Notes under the pieces: model-generated | The model's database searches: none | Seen by the model: only the letters and a program-made list of their open reading frames with translations | What the model was told of the DNA's origin: nothing | Translations under genes and position numbers: made by a program | Source: Cydia pomonella | Lineage: Eukaryota; Arthropoda; Insecta; Lepidoptera; Tortricidae | Reading direction: 5' to 3' | Assembly (NCBI RefSeq): GCF_033807575.1 | Contig: NC_084717.1 | Location: forward strand, 7,379,692 to 7,443,691 | DNA: 64,000 nt | Shown here: positions 32,415 through 45,221 of the stretch, piece by piece | How the letters are laid out: each line of letters opens with the position of its first letter | Position numbering within the stretch: the first letter of the stretch is position 1

Positions 32415-35390
32415 GTGAGTGCCATGCCAGTAGGTACTGCGCTGGTACCGTGCTAGTACCCGTAGTGACCACTAGTGACCCAAACAAGTGACTCCCTCTA
32501 GCTTTTGTAAAGACATATTTAAATTAACGTTAAGGACAGTGCCCGCTCCCAAACCGGGAACATGAGAAGGTGATTAGACACTCGAAATTTATATGGACAT
32601 TTATCATTATTAAATTAAATCGAACGGTAAATACGCGCGACGCGCTATGCTTGTTGGAAATGGATTGTGAAAAGATTTAGAGATCAAAATTCTCATTATT
32701 ATAAGTATGCTTTGTTCGTTGGATAAGAGAATAGGAAAATTGTTACATTACGAAAATGGAATTAATTTTTATAATTGCCTACTCGTATTTAGTATTATGC
32801 AATTATATTTATTGACTGCTGCCGTTCATTGACGTAGTGAATATTGAGATGAGAATATTTATTATTGTGTCCCTTGATCCATGTACCTAGTTTATTCAAA
32901 GCTTATTTAATACTAGATTATTTGAAGTGGTGACGTGTTTGGTCTGGCTCTGTTTTTTATTTTGCGGGTTTATAGCAAACTATGCGTTGCAATGTCCACA
33001 CGAAGCAAAGTTTAATTGGCAGCTATAAAAAACGAGTAAAATACGAGCTTGTAAATGGTATCATCGATCGATACTTAGAACGGCTTGTTACAAGCCGCCC
33101 GTAACCGTAAATAAAAAATGTCACTGACAGACGCCAATGCAACACAAAATGCTATTTGCTCTATTTTATTCGATTCTATTTTAAACAACCTGCATCAAAC
33201 ATATTGAAAAGCATGGCCCATGTTCAGTGTGGTATCGGTATAATGTAGTTCACTCGTCTATGCAACGACTGCTATTTTAAAAATCTATATTTATACGCAC
33301 CGGAGTTTACAAAAACTAAATGTATATCAGTCGAAACGCGATTTAACAACACTAGCAGTGTTGCATACTCGATGGACGGTGCCCATTGAATTGCAGTGTA
33401 ATCGAAATCAGTACAGGTGCAGTATTACGCTGCCAATTTAAAAGGTCATTTAACATTGCGGTTCGAACATAACTTTCGTTCTTTTTAAATGGCAGGGTAA
33501 CCGCACGGGACCGACGCGCTATAGCTTCAAATCTCTGAGGGTTGTGGGAGGGTTCGCCTCATTATTTTTCCCCTATTTTGTGTAAATAGTTACCTAATTT
33601 GGTTCTGTATTAATATAAGTGTACGTACGTATAGTATGCACGTCCCTAAATGTAATGAGTATAATTTAAGCCTGTGATATATAAGAAACATGTTTAGAAA
33701 GTAATTTTTAATGGTCGGAAAATGGAGTAAATCGATGTTGTCGTATAATTTTCTCATCGTCATAATATGTTTCAGGGTAATTATTTTACTAATATAATGT
33801 TTGATGTAACTTTTTTACGTATTTTTACCTATTTAATTTATTTATCAAAATTGTTTAAATACAGGTTAGCCAACTCAAAGTAACAATGTTAGCGTAATCT
33901 ATTCCACAGTATAACTTAAACATATTATATTATATCGAACTTTAGCAGCAATAATTCAGATACTAAATGTCAACAAAGTTTTTTCTGATATTTATGGATC
34001 AAAGATTAATATTAGAGATAATTTAATATGATGTAAACGGTGTTTTAAGAATTTATCTCTGCATATTTTTGTACAAAACTCGATCCTAATGTCAGTGACG
34101 AGTGGGTAAATGTTAAAAGTTGAAAAAAGTGAAAGAGACATAATTGCAAGAATTGAAAAAAAAAAAACAGCTAAACAGCGTCTGGAGTGATTTCACTTAT
34201 TTGGTGACAGTTTCTAACTTTGGTGACTATAATGCTGACCTTCCTAAATATTGGCAATATCACCGAAAAACTCCAATGTTTTACTTGAAGCCATTATGCC
34301 AATTACTTAACAAAATCATTGCAATGTCACGAGTTGTCAGTAAACAATGTCGAATACGGTACTTAAAACAGTTTCAAACTCATCGCAAGAAATGATGCCC
34401 ACTCCGGTATGGCCGCGGCCACACACCAGCTATCATCCTCACTAGTACTGGGACTTTAGTCACCATATCAAATATTTACTGTACCTACCTAAGAGCTTGT
34501 ATATATTTAAAGATCATCTTATCATTGTTTTACATAGGTAGCGGTGGATTACAAATTTACAAACGAATTGCATTTTATAAAATTATATCATACATATTTT
34601 TTCTAGAGGTATATTGATGGGATGCCATTATTAAGGTTTTTTCAGCTGCCACAATGCCATAGCAAGTAGAATACTAGTACCACTGCCAGTCGCTTCTAGT
34701 TTTACGTGACTCTCATGCCCATTCCTATCGAGATTGCGTTGTCTTCGCGTTGACATGACATGACATGAAATAGTAGGTAGAGAAGAGTAGCCGTAGTAGG
34801 AACAAATTCTAAATACTTAGTAGACATAGATATGTTGAAAAGCGAACTCATGTTGATTTCGCATTTATCCTTGGGGCGTGCTGTTTCAGCCACATTTTAA
34901 GGAACTATTGCGGTTAAAATGGTATTTTTAATCACGGCAGAGTAAAATAAAAGTGTTCATTTGTTGTTGCACGTCAGTATTGCAAGATTCCAATAAATAA
35001 CTCAATTGTTTTGTTAATTTCCATTTTCCCGGTAAGGTCTCAGCTTAAGTATTTTAGTGATTACTCAAACTACGACGCCCCTGCGGGATGTCTTGCGCAA
35101 TAATTATAACTAATTACTATTATCTGTACTAATCGAGTAGGTAGCTCTGTAAATTTCACATGTTACTATACTGTATTAAGTTAAAATTCAAATGTAGCGT
35201 TAAGATTTTATATAATAAATCTATGAAATGTATCTCTCACTATTGAAGTTTTATTTGCCGACTTGATTGATGTTGTGTGCCGACAGGAGTGTAAACGTCG
35301 CCGGCTATCATAATAAAAGCTAAGAGAAATTGTTTAAAATAGTGTCAATTCATCACGTGACATACGGGGGTGACGTTTTCGTCATAACAG

Positions 35391-35465
35391 GAGGGGCGGC
35401 CCCTCGCTGCTCGCCGCGGCTCGCTGCCGCTCGTCGCTCGGCGACGCCCGGAGGGCCCGTAAAAA
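35391..35465 (+). other. GC-rich island with splice-like borders, possible exon
   Basis: A 75-bp island of about 80% GC in AT-rich surroundings, preceded by ataacag and followed by GTAAGG. If it received a phase-2 codon from the stretch ending at 32414, it would read through without stop as RGGPSLLAAARCRSSLGDAR and RARK, ending in phase 2. The composition is so GC-rich that G/C third positions mean little, and the pyrimidine tract of the acceptor is weak. It could equally be a CpG-rich regulatory patch. Confidence 0.25.
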
Positions 35466-35875
35466 GTAAGGGCGCATAATTATATAGTGCCACTAAACTA
35501 ATTTCACGATACATTGCCAACAAAATCTGTGCTTGGCACCGCCTCGCCTGCCGAAATGTGATTTTTCATAACGAATCTGTTGATTACTACTGTTGTATGT
35601 TATTTCCTTTCCTACGAATTGCTAATCACACCCTGCTCGACGTTCGAAATTGCTTTCGATATTGATGAATAACTGATGAAGGAAATGAAGTTGGTGTGAC
35701 CTTAAACTTCTTTTGAGGTATACGTGCGTGCTCGTAATTATTGCTGTCGGTTCCTTAAAACAAAGTGACGTCGACACGTTTCTTGTTGGGAAATGATTTA
35801 TGGAAAAATAATAAACTTAATTTTGGACGTTATTCTTACCTATGAAATACAGGCTACTATGAGGTATTAGTTATT

Positions 35876-36080
35876 TACGATACAAATGCGAAATATATAG
35901 GAAATTCGTAACGAGTGGCGACAAATCGACACGAGTTACGAATTACCTATTCGCACATGTATCGTACAACGTTTTAGAGTACATATGAACCTTTAAATTT
36001 TCGACATACTTACATAATGTGCCAATTTACGCACAAAGTAGCACCATATGTACTGTAATAGTACAATACGATACAAGTGC
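35876..36080. repeat. MITE copy 1, 'acgatacaagtgcgaaa' family
   Basis: Contains ggaaattcgtaacgagtggc, acctattcgcacatgtatcg, tacaacgttttagagtacat and agcaccatatgtactgta. The second copy at 37621-37853 is in the same orientation and shares these strings. It is internally palindromic (tacgatacaaatgcg at one side and cgcacatgtatcgtac at the other). Confidence 0.75.
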
Positions 36081-37620
36081 AAAAACAGTCACAGTTACTA
36101 CCCCCACCATTTTTGCGCGTGTCTTCTAATATATTTGTATTCAGGACATTATACTGAATCCATTGATACCATATATACCCACATCCGAGAGGACCTCGAC
36201 GGAAAGTAAGTAGGTAACCTGAAACCTCATTTGCCCACCTACTATAAAGTGTATTTTTTTATATTTTCAGGTGGTAAGAAAGGTATTATAAAATTAACGT
36301 GTCTTTTTTAGAATAGTGGTCCAAAGAAATTATTATAGGCCTCTGACGGCGTAGCTTTAGCAAATAGGTAGGTACAAACAGGTTGGTCGAAAAACCGTTG
36401 ACAAAGATTTTTTTTACTGTGCATATACCTATATAGCCAGTCCAACAAGTTTGTCAATAGAAAAAGGCGCGAATTTCAAATTTTCTTTAGCACGATAATC
36501 CTTCGCGCCTAAATTGTTTTGCCGCTTTTTTCAACTGACGGAAATAGCTTGACAGACTAGTTGATAATTTTAACAAACGTTTATGTATAATTTGTTAACG
36601 CATTAGTATAGTTACGTACAGTTATTAGCATATTCAGTTGTATTAGTAAAGTTCCTATATGATATTGTAACTATCCACATAACACAGCAGCGCCGAATTT
36701 ACGAACAATTGCATTGTAAGCGAGAACTACCGCTTGACAAGTTAGGAGCAGTTTGTCTCAGAAAGCGGTCCGAAGATTACATTCCAGATTGCATCATAAA
36801 GCGGCAGGAGGATTTGTCAAACGCCCGCAGACATGGAGCTAAGTAGATATCGTATGTGGCACAAGCTCGGTGAAAATTATAGATGTATTCTGGTATAAGC
36901 TGGCTGGCTGGCTGTTACTTTTGATAAATTAAAGTTTATTTCACTTACTGAGCTCCACGCTCGCTTTGTCGTTAATATACATATTTACATAAATTAGCCG
37001 AAAATCATAATTCTTTTTTACCACCTCTTAATTTGCCTACCTACTTAGCTCCGTGAGTTAGACGTAGTAAGTAACAGCCGTATTAAAAGTGACGTTTTTA
37101 TTTGAAGAAATGTCACTTTCAACACTGACAGACCCGATCCATATCTAATCTAGGACTAATTCATATCCTATAATTTAAATTAGAATAAGCCTGTGAGAGT
37201 TGCACCATTATGCGTTTGAAATTGAGGCCAATTCAAACTTACATTGTAACATCTAAATTATGTCAGTCGCGAGTGCATTTCGCTCGTCGGGCGACTGATA
37301 TATTTTTTTGGTCACGTGAATTAACTCCGTCACTACAGTGCTACGCTCGTAGCGCTACGGCGTAGCCGATAGCATAGTTTTACGTTACGCTACGTTATAT
37401 TACCCTATTGTAAAAGAGCAATTAGCAATAACATTCATCAGTTCAAATAATATTCCTTCAACTACGAGTATAAAATGAGTGACAGATTGAACTTCATAAT
37501 CGCGGCAGTAATGCGGCGGCGAATGTCACCAGTAACGCCGGAACATTGCATTACCGCTGCAGTTGCCATTCAAATGTCACCCTAAATCTGCATTAGTGTT
37601 GATTGGATTGAGTTTTAATA

Positions 37621-37853
37621 GTACATTACGATACAAGTGCGAAAAATAGGAAATTCGAAACGAGTGGCGATAAATTAAAACACGACCGAAGGGAGTGTTT
37701 TAAATCGACACGAGTTGCGAATTACCTATTCGCACATGTATCGTACAACGTTTTACAGTACATATGGCCCTTTAAATGTTCGACACAGTAACGTAATATG
37801 CTACTTCTCGCACTAGTACTATAAAGTAGCCCCATATGTACTGTAAAGTATTT
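37621..37853. repeat. MITE copy 2, 'acgatacaagtgcgaaa' family
   Basis: About 230 bp; it has an extra palindromic segment, aaacacgaccgaagggagtg then ttttaaatcgacacgag, that is absent from the copy at 35876-36080, where the sequence jumps from gcgacaaa to tcgacacg. The shorter copy therefore looks like an internal deletion. Confidence 0.75.
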
Positions 37854-37877
37854 TTGAACATCTGGCTAATTTTCTCT

Positions 37878-38065
37878 TGTACTACGTCGGTGGCAAAAAC
37901 GCATACGGCTCGCCTGATAGTAAACAGGCTCAACGGAGTCCAGAGGAGTTAAACGCCTTTAACGCCGTCGCCGACCCTAATACTCCGCACCCTTATTGAG
38001 CTCTGGCAACCTTACTCACCGGCAGGAACACAACACTATGAGTGAGTCTAGTGTTATTAGGCGGC
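37878..38065 (+). repeat. 'actacgtcggtggcaaa' repeat, diverged copy
   Basis: Begins tactacgtcggtggcaaaaa, has gtccagaggagttaaacgcc, cttattgagctctggcaacc and caggaacacaacactatgag. A diverged relative of the longer copy at 45222-45560. Confidence 0.75.
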
Positions 38066-38737
38066 ATATACATAGTTGGATTGTTTCGACACCAATTTAT
38101 TAAATATACTATGTAGGAAGCAGATTTGTTTTATGCGGTCTAATTAGATATAGGTCTGTGCGCCATCCTTACTCAACAGTAAGACTGAACAATATTGCAG
38201 AGTATGCACTGAATTCATTATTGAACGTGCTCATGTACTCATGTAACGGTCGTATCGTAACTTTAGATACAATTTAGAACGGATATGCAAATTACACATG
38301 TCCTGATCGAATTTCAGCACATCAGGAGCGCGTTGTTCTTTTTTTAGTGATATTTTTCTAGTGAAAATAGCATACATTGAGTGAAAATGTCTCACAATTC
38401 ACTTACGTACGCACGCTTTGTAAGAGGAGTCCGGGAGGATTGAAGAATTGTATAAAAAAGTGCCAAAATCCTTTTTTATTGCCTGCATGTGTCATGTCCG
38501 AATATGTATCTTCGTTAGGCGATACTGGGAGTTAAATAAATATGTTGATTTTGGTACTTATTAAAATATAATGGTTTTAGTCTCCCACCTTGCCAAGTTT
38601 CCCGGCCTATCCTTACTCGTACATTTGGCTTCTGATGATGTTTACAAAATCGACTAGAACATTTATAATTCTTGAAAAAGTAGCTTAGGTATATCCTAAC
38701 AAAACGGTAAAATCTAGTAACTACTTAAAAGTAAAAA

Positions 38738-38825
38738 AGGCTGTGACAGACGGACAGACAGACAGACGCACGAGTGATCCTATATGGGTTCCGTTTTTTC
38801 CTTTTGAGGTACGGAACCCTAAAAG
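38738..38825 (-). repeat. Fragment of the 'acggaaccct' repeat with GACA runs
   Basis: Contains ctgtgacagacggacagaca and gacagacgcacgagtg, then tgaggtacggaaccct. This is the complement of the usual ccgtctgtctgtctgtcc motif in this family. Confidence 0.7.
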
Positions 38826-39496
38826 TACCTAAGTAAGTATATATAATCAACGAATATAAAACACTATTAAAATACAAGATCAATTTTCAAATTGAACTGT
38901 AATAACACTGCTGCTTTCTGAAAAAATACAAAATCCACAAGTGCATGAACTTATTTAAACTAATTTCACGCATCTTAAACTCCCTCCCACTAAATTGATA
39001 ACCCGCAAAGAATATTACTTAGTAAGTCAACCAAGATTTCATAAGACATAATTCATTATTAATAACAAAGGGGGACAGTAAAGAATAGCGCGAAATTCCT
39101 AGTGTTGAAATACTGTGGAGCATGTAATGGCCATTTCACGCCGCCCGCCGCGAGCGGACTTCGTCTCCATTTAATAATTACGGCTAGGGAAGAACTATTA
39201 CCGCAGTGCTAATGAAAGAAACAGTAGCGCGGGTAATTTGCTAATTACTAGCTATTTTTACACAAATCTTATAAAAATCTTTGCTGGTTAGCAATCAAAA
39301 ACATAGGTACCGTAAGAATATGTATGTGCCTGTATTTGCATTTTAAAATGTATGAAACGAATGTATTTAATTTATATACTATTGTATAAATATTATTAAT
39401 ATTGTGATATTTAAAATGTGGTGATCAGTAATTCTGTTATTAATAATAAATTTCATTTCATTTCAATGAGTGGTTTCAATAAATCTGCTGATATAG

Positions 39497-40890
39497 AAGA
39501 ATAGAATAGAATAGAAGAAATTTATTCAGAAAACGCTTAAGTTTAAGTATTACATGAGACGACAGAATAAATTTATTATTAAGCGTCACTGAAAAGGTCT
39601 CCACTCAGCTTAATGTCAAGATACCACCTAAGGATCTCGACGCTGGTCTTCCGTGGAAACCTTTCCGAGAGAGCACAGCTACACGCTAAAGTACAAAATT
39701 TTATATATTTAAGTTTAGACGTTTTTAGTAAATATCATAAGGCTATAATTATTATTCAATTAAAAGCTACATTAACAAATAAATTATTTAAATTATCGGT
39801 ACCTAAACAGTCAGTCAGTCGTCATACAAGGCGAAATAAATTATAGGGTAGGCGTTCGTTCTAGTACATGGCATAGTGATGGCACAGGAGTATACCCAAT
39901 ATTTATAATGTTTGTATGTGTAAAATATGTTTTTTAAATTTACATTTAAATGAACTAATTGACGGTGAGTTCCTTATAGGTGGAGGTATATCGTTCCAGC
40001 ACTTCGTGGCAGAGTATTTAAAACTGCCACGAAATGCTGCGGTGCTGTGCCTTGGGCAAATAAAACGAATGGCTCCCCTAATATGGCGCTGTGAAAAAGT
40101 TAACTTTTCATAGAGGTAGAGGGGTGTCATGGTCTTCATAATGCCAAAAAGCATGCAAGCAAAATGCAGCGAACGTCGCGATTCCATATTCATTAACCCA
40201 CTATTATTTAAATAAGGAGTTACATGAGTTCGAGGTGGAATATTAAAACAAAAACGTGCACATGCGTTCTGCAGCCGCTGCATTAGCTTTTTTGTTTGGT
40301 ACAATAGACATCCACCTATGACAGTATCAGCATAGTTGAGTTTTGACAGTATTAAAGATTCACAAAGAGATATTCTTACGTCAGTACTTAAATATCTACG
40401 TACACTATATAATATCTTAAGTCTATAAAAACATACTCTAGAGATCTCCAATACGTGGTTGTGGAATCTAAGTTTACCGTCCATAAGCACACCCAAGTTC
40501 CTTGCTTCCGTTACATGCTCAATACAATCATCCCCAATCTTAATCGAAGGGTTGTGGTTGCACATTTTACGCCTTTGCTTCTCAGTACCAAGTACAAGGA
40601 ATTTTGACTTTGCTGGGTTTAAGACTAGACTGTTTTTGTTGGACCATTGAACTATTCGTCTCAAATCGTCATTTATTTTTTCTACAGCATATGAAGTATC
40701 ATTTGGCTTACAAGATAAGTATAACTGAATATCGTCAGCATAAATATGATAAGCACAGTTTTTGATAGCTTTCACTATATCGGCGCTATACAGTATATAC
40801 AGAATAGGACCCAAAATTGAACCTTGCGGCACGCCACGGGAGACTAAAGAAGCTTCAGACTCAGATATTAATGATTCAGAAATGTGACAA
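39497..40890 (-). mobile_element. 5'-truncated Jockey/CR1-like LINE with long RT ORF
   Basis: The minus-strand ORF from 40832 to 39903 (309 aa; open upstream to about 40890) begins in RT motif [12 protein letters not shown]. It has the catalytic box [12 protein letters not shown], followed by [27 protein letters not shown] and a C-terminal [16 protein letters not shown] motif. It has no stop in 300 codons, so this is a fairly young copy. The 3' UTR ends at the microsatellite tagaatagaatagaagaa (39497-39520), read ttctattctattcta on the minus strand, a tail type usual for these LINEs. The endonuclease and first half of RT are missing. Confidence 0.88.
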
Positions 40891-42000
40891 TATCACAAAC
40901 AGTTAAATTTTGCCTTACGGCTTGTTTTTTTTTACAAGAGCCAGTTCGGACGCGATGTTCCTGCTGCTGCGAGGGGAATGAATGGTATTTACTCATTTTG
41001 TCAATTTTATCAAATTGTTTATTGATTTTGCTATTGACTATAATTCTGAGTAAATAATCTTGAGTGAAATACGTGGATACACGTCTTAAGATAAATCGAA
41101 CATTGAATTAATTAGCGTATAGTTGTCATATAAGCTATTACGGCTCTAATACTCGTACAGTCTGTTTCTAATGTAAACTATAGTGATTTATTGAATACTC
41201 TTACAGATACTTTACTGAACTTACCATGTGTACTATGACTCAACCGTGCTAAAAATAGCGTGATTAACTATTGAAATATAAACCTTACTGAAAAGACTTA
41301 AGGTCTTCGCAATCACCCTTCGTTTTACGACTCTACGGGCTAGACAGGGGGTAGCGTACCTACTGTAATTATAGTTTCTGCAAAGCTTACCCTGTCGACG
41401 TAGTATATCCGTAATTACCCCGGAACAACTATATGCAATACGCAAGGTAACGTTAAAAATGCAAGAATATAAGGAGGCAGTCATGGACAGAAGCGTGGAT
41501 GTTTTATGAATTATCTTTTGAAAGTATAGTACTTCGTGAATGAGTATTTGGCTGAGGCTGTTTCAGTGGTACCTAGAACTTGTGTATGCCAGGGCGCGAG
41601 AACCATTTTATTTTTCAAACCGGTTTCATTTGCGGTTACCGATTAAAGAACTGTTGTTTTGAGATAACGGTTTATGCCAAATACGTTTTCATTTCGTTCT
41701 TGAGAAATGAAATTAACCTGTTAAATTGAAAATATCGAAGCAAGATAGAACGCGTAAGTATTGCTATCTCTTTCTCATATGACAACGAGTTAATCGAGAG
41801 TATCCCAAAGATGAAGTAATCGGTATTATATCGTTCCCCGCGTAAGAACCTAGAACAATTTGTTTAAAAACGCGAACTGCGTTCCATCTTAAAGAAATAT
41901 ATTATGTAACAATTTTGGAACGTTTTTAACGGGTATTTCAATACCGGTTCCGAGCCCTGGTGTATTGTACTTAACTGATAAGTTATTAACAAATAATATA

Positions 42001-42118
42001 AGGTAAGATGGGGTAAGACGAACATAGTTTATTTTGCACGGGGCAAGACAAACAGTATGAGGATACCATACACGTGTTTGTCTTGTCCCGGTGATAGTCG
42101 TACCCCACCTTACCTTAG
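42001..42118. repeat. Small palindromic repeat 'aaggtaagatggggtaagac'
   Basis: Left end aggtaagatggggtaagac (42001-42019) is mirrored by gtcgtaccccaccttacctt at the right (42097-42116); inner arms ggggcaagacaaac and gtttgtcttgtccc also pair. A hairpin-shaped MITE. Confidence 0.75.
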
Positions 42119-42354
42119 GTATGACAATTGTCGGGATAACAGGCATATTCATAGGCATAAAATATGACTCCAATTTTACTTCAAGAAAAGCGTGCCGAAT
42201 TCTCACAAGTACATGGACATACCTATATTATTAGAAATCAGGATTGGAAGTAGATATCCTCATTTTACCAAAATCTAATGCATTTGTTTAAAGTTAATGC
42301 AATGCGTATGACCGTAAAGTGATCGACTTTTTAATATTAATTTCATTGACATAA

Positions 42355-42436
42355 ATAATTAACTACAAAATATGTATGTAAAATGTATAATTGTTGGTGC
42401 AATAAAGAATATTTACTTACTTACTTACTTACTTAA
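42355..42436 (+). repeat. LINE 3' end with (ttac)n tail
   Basis: gttggtgcaataaagaatat is followed by a ttac tandem run (42410-42434). This is a typical 3' terminus of a moth LINE; the body is truncated away. Confidence 0.6.
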
Positions 42437-43550
42437 CTACCTCAATCCATTGTTTTTTTTTTTTTTTCAATAAAATGTAGACACTTTGACACTAAGATTA
42501 TCGTGGCCTTAATGAAAGTTATATCTCTTCCTTTACATTCAAATAACCCACCAGATATTGTCAAAGAAAACAAAGTCCCTTAGTTGTTCGTTGTCGGTCT
42601 ACAAAGTTTGTTCTCAAACAAAAGTGCATAGAAAACAACTGCATTGATAGGCGATGCCGATTCATACCTTCCGTTAAAAGTTAAAAGGGCACAGGATAAT
42701 TATGATTCGAGCTTCAAAAAATCTAGCTTGGCAAGTGCCATAAAAATTATAATAAAGGAGTTCCATAAAAATTTAATTTAAGTGTCAGGTTTCCCAACAC
42801 ACAACATTTTATTATCTATAAAATACATTAAAAAAAGGTTGTTTTTGGCGAAATTTACCTAAACTCATATAACATTTTTTCCTTCTTTTGCCCCCAGAAA
42901 AGCGTAGTTAAAATCATTCGGGTTCCTTGTAATACACTGTGTATATCACCTGTCAATTTGAAATACGAATTTATCTTAGACATTAGTTTATCCAATTCTA
43001 TCAATAAATCTTTTATTTCACTTTTTACTTTTTTTTTAATTGTACTTTACTATATGTCATAAATAAATTTCAAATCTAGTTTCAAATGAGACTCCGGCAC
43101 AGCGTCAGCAGTTCGCCCGACGCGACGCCGCTGACCGCAAACCGTGCGGGGGATTAGGAATTTTCCACGGTTCGCGATCCAATTAATTTAAAAATCGCCA
43201 TAACATCGAACCCTCGGCTTTATTGTTATGTAAATTTGCGCAAACTTCGCCGGCAGACGCAGGCATGACTAATTGTTAATTCGGGTAATGCGCTTACGAG
43301 TGGGACACCGCTCATCCCGCGCGGTAATAAAGGATTACGCCCGACCTGACCGCTGCGAGAATGCTGTTTACTTGAGGGCGCGATTGTGTGACGTCACAGA
43401 TTTCTGAGAACTGGGTTAGAAGGTTGAGAGGTAAATAGGGTTGAAAATGGTCTTAAATATTGTTTTAGATGTTTTATGTACCTAAATTACCTAAGCACGC
43501 CGGTAGATATGTACTAAGTAGCTGCCAAAGTGGATGACCACTTCGTTTTA

Positions 43551-43792
43551 TACAAGGTGTAACAAAAATAGTGGGGATCCGTTTTAGGTCATATTTGGTA
43601 TCGAGTTCTGATTAGAAAAAAGTAGAAGAAAAAAAAATTACGCGAAAGATTTATGGGCCTTGTATTGATTGGCCAACTTGGACTAACTGCCCCATAGAAC
43701 ATTTTTTATTCGCATAAAAAAACCCCTACTTTTTTCTAATCAGAAACGATACCGAATTAAACGGATCTCCACTATTTTTGTTACAACCTGTA
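43551..43792. repeat. Foldback element with arms of about 75 bp
   Basis: Left arm acaaggtgtaacaaaaatag and gattagaaaaaagtag; right arm tacttttttctaatcag and ctatttttgttacaacctg. Arms differ at several sites. The centre (43640-43715) reads gattggccaacttggacta. Confidence 0.8.
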
Positions 43793-44187
43793 ATATCAAT
43801 CACGCTGATGAAGCATACCTACCAATACACTTTAGGCCAGGATTTTCGGGTACAAAAGTCTCAAAATGCAGTTTTTTTTATGCTTTTATTTTCAGGGTAG
43901 CACGGTTTTAACGACCTCATGAAGGTGGCATCTCTCATAATGCTAGATAATGGATGCAAAAAGCAGTCCAGCACAGCCCCCGCGGCTTGAAGTTGTATTC
44001 CAATCGCTGATTTAACATGGTGAGGTGTAAGCACAGGTGAACCAGTATACCATGCATATTGGAGTGTCTTTCACTTCACGCTAATAAGAAGGGCACGCGC
44101 GCTCCCTTATGCGTTGTAGGGTCTGCCATCTTGTGGCATAAATCGAGAACTTTACAGTCGTGCCCGAGTGGTGGTTGTGGGACACAT

Positions 44188-44471
44188 TATGGCTCCTCTA
44201 CACGATGGATCGCGCAGTGGTGTCGGATGGCTTATGGCGTGGCAGGTTGGCGATGGGATAGTCACGGTGTCGGTTTGTCGTCCGTACATCAAAGGCAGTG
44301 GGCCAGCTACAGCAGCACGTGGTCCATTCCAGAACTATATCGTGTAGTGGCATTTCAACCATCGTTTGGCCATCTCGCTGGTCTAGCGCTGAGCGATCGT
44401 GTAGAGGAGCCATCACCATCGCATAGCCATCTCGCTGGTCCAGCACTGGGCCAAAGTGTAGAGGAGTCATC
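44188..44471. repeat. MITE with 'atggctcctctacacgatgg' ends and an internal 57-bp tandem repeat
   Basis: Left end atggctcctctacacgatgg; right end ccaaagtgtagaggagtcat, an inverted copy with two changes. Near the right side two direct units of about 57 bp follow each other (ccatcgtttggccatctcgc and ccatcgcatagccatctcgc, each ending gtagaggag-catca). The extra unit repeats the terminal motif internally. Confidence 0.7.
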
Positions 44472-45221
44472 AGTTATTTGACAGAAGACAGATGTCAAAT
44501 AGTACGATATTTAAAACCTCCCACTAAAAACAAAAATGTCCATATACTTTGATATATCAATTTATTATTTTTAGAGAAATGGATAGTTTCACGATGTGTC
44601 GGTACTTTTAATAACGAATAGTTATGGACCCCGAACTTACTTTTATACTGGTTTGTTCTAGAACACCAGTCGTTCGCACTTGCGCAACTAATCATAATAC
44701 TCAGACTGGAATTAGACGTAGTTTTACGTTAGTAGCTGGTATTAGTGTCCTCGTAAATCGAGCCAAGTTTCACGAGCGTAAAACAGCAACGCTATAAATT
44801 TAAAGGATGAAGCAGAAGATGGTTTTTACAATCTTCTCTTTGTTTGCGAGTTCAAATTACACCTACGTTGGACTAGATTAAACTAGTTTATGTAACTTAC
44901 AAGGATCACTTGAACAGAGTATACAGGAGCATTTTGTTATGACTGACTATACTCTAAGAGGCGAATTATGTAGGTCATAGTGAACAGCTGTTACTATGGA
45001 CCCTACCCTGAAATCGTGAAAAACATCTGTTCCATAGGAAACTTTGACATATTATTCGCCATATTATTATTATTTGATATATTATTTTATTATTTATTAC
45101 AGCAGATTATTGTGGGTTTTCTGGGTTGGCTCCATTTCATAGTAAAAGTTGTTCAGTATGACCTACTTTACGTATTCACCCCTCAAATTATGGTAAGACA
45201 TCACAAAATCACTGTTTTTAA

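Noticed and set aside
42410..42470. ttac repeats and T-run
   Set aside because: Simple microsatellite tail of a LINE end; no further meaning.
44059..44481. 140-codon open frame
   Set aside because: It covers the MITE and its tandem units; the frame results from repeat sequence and has no domain.
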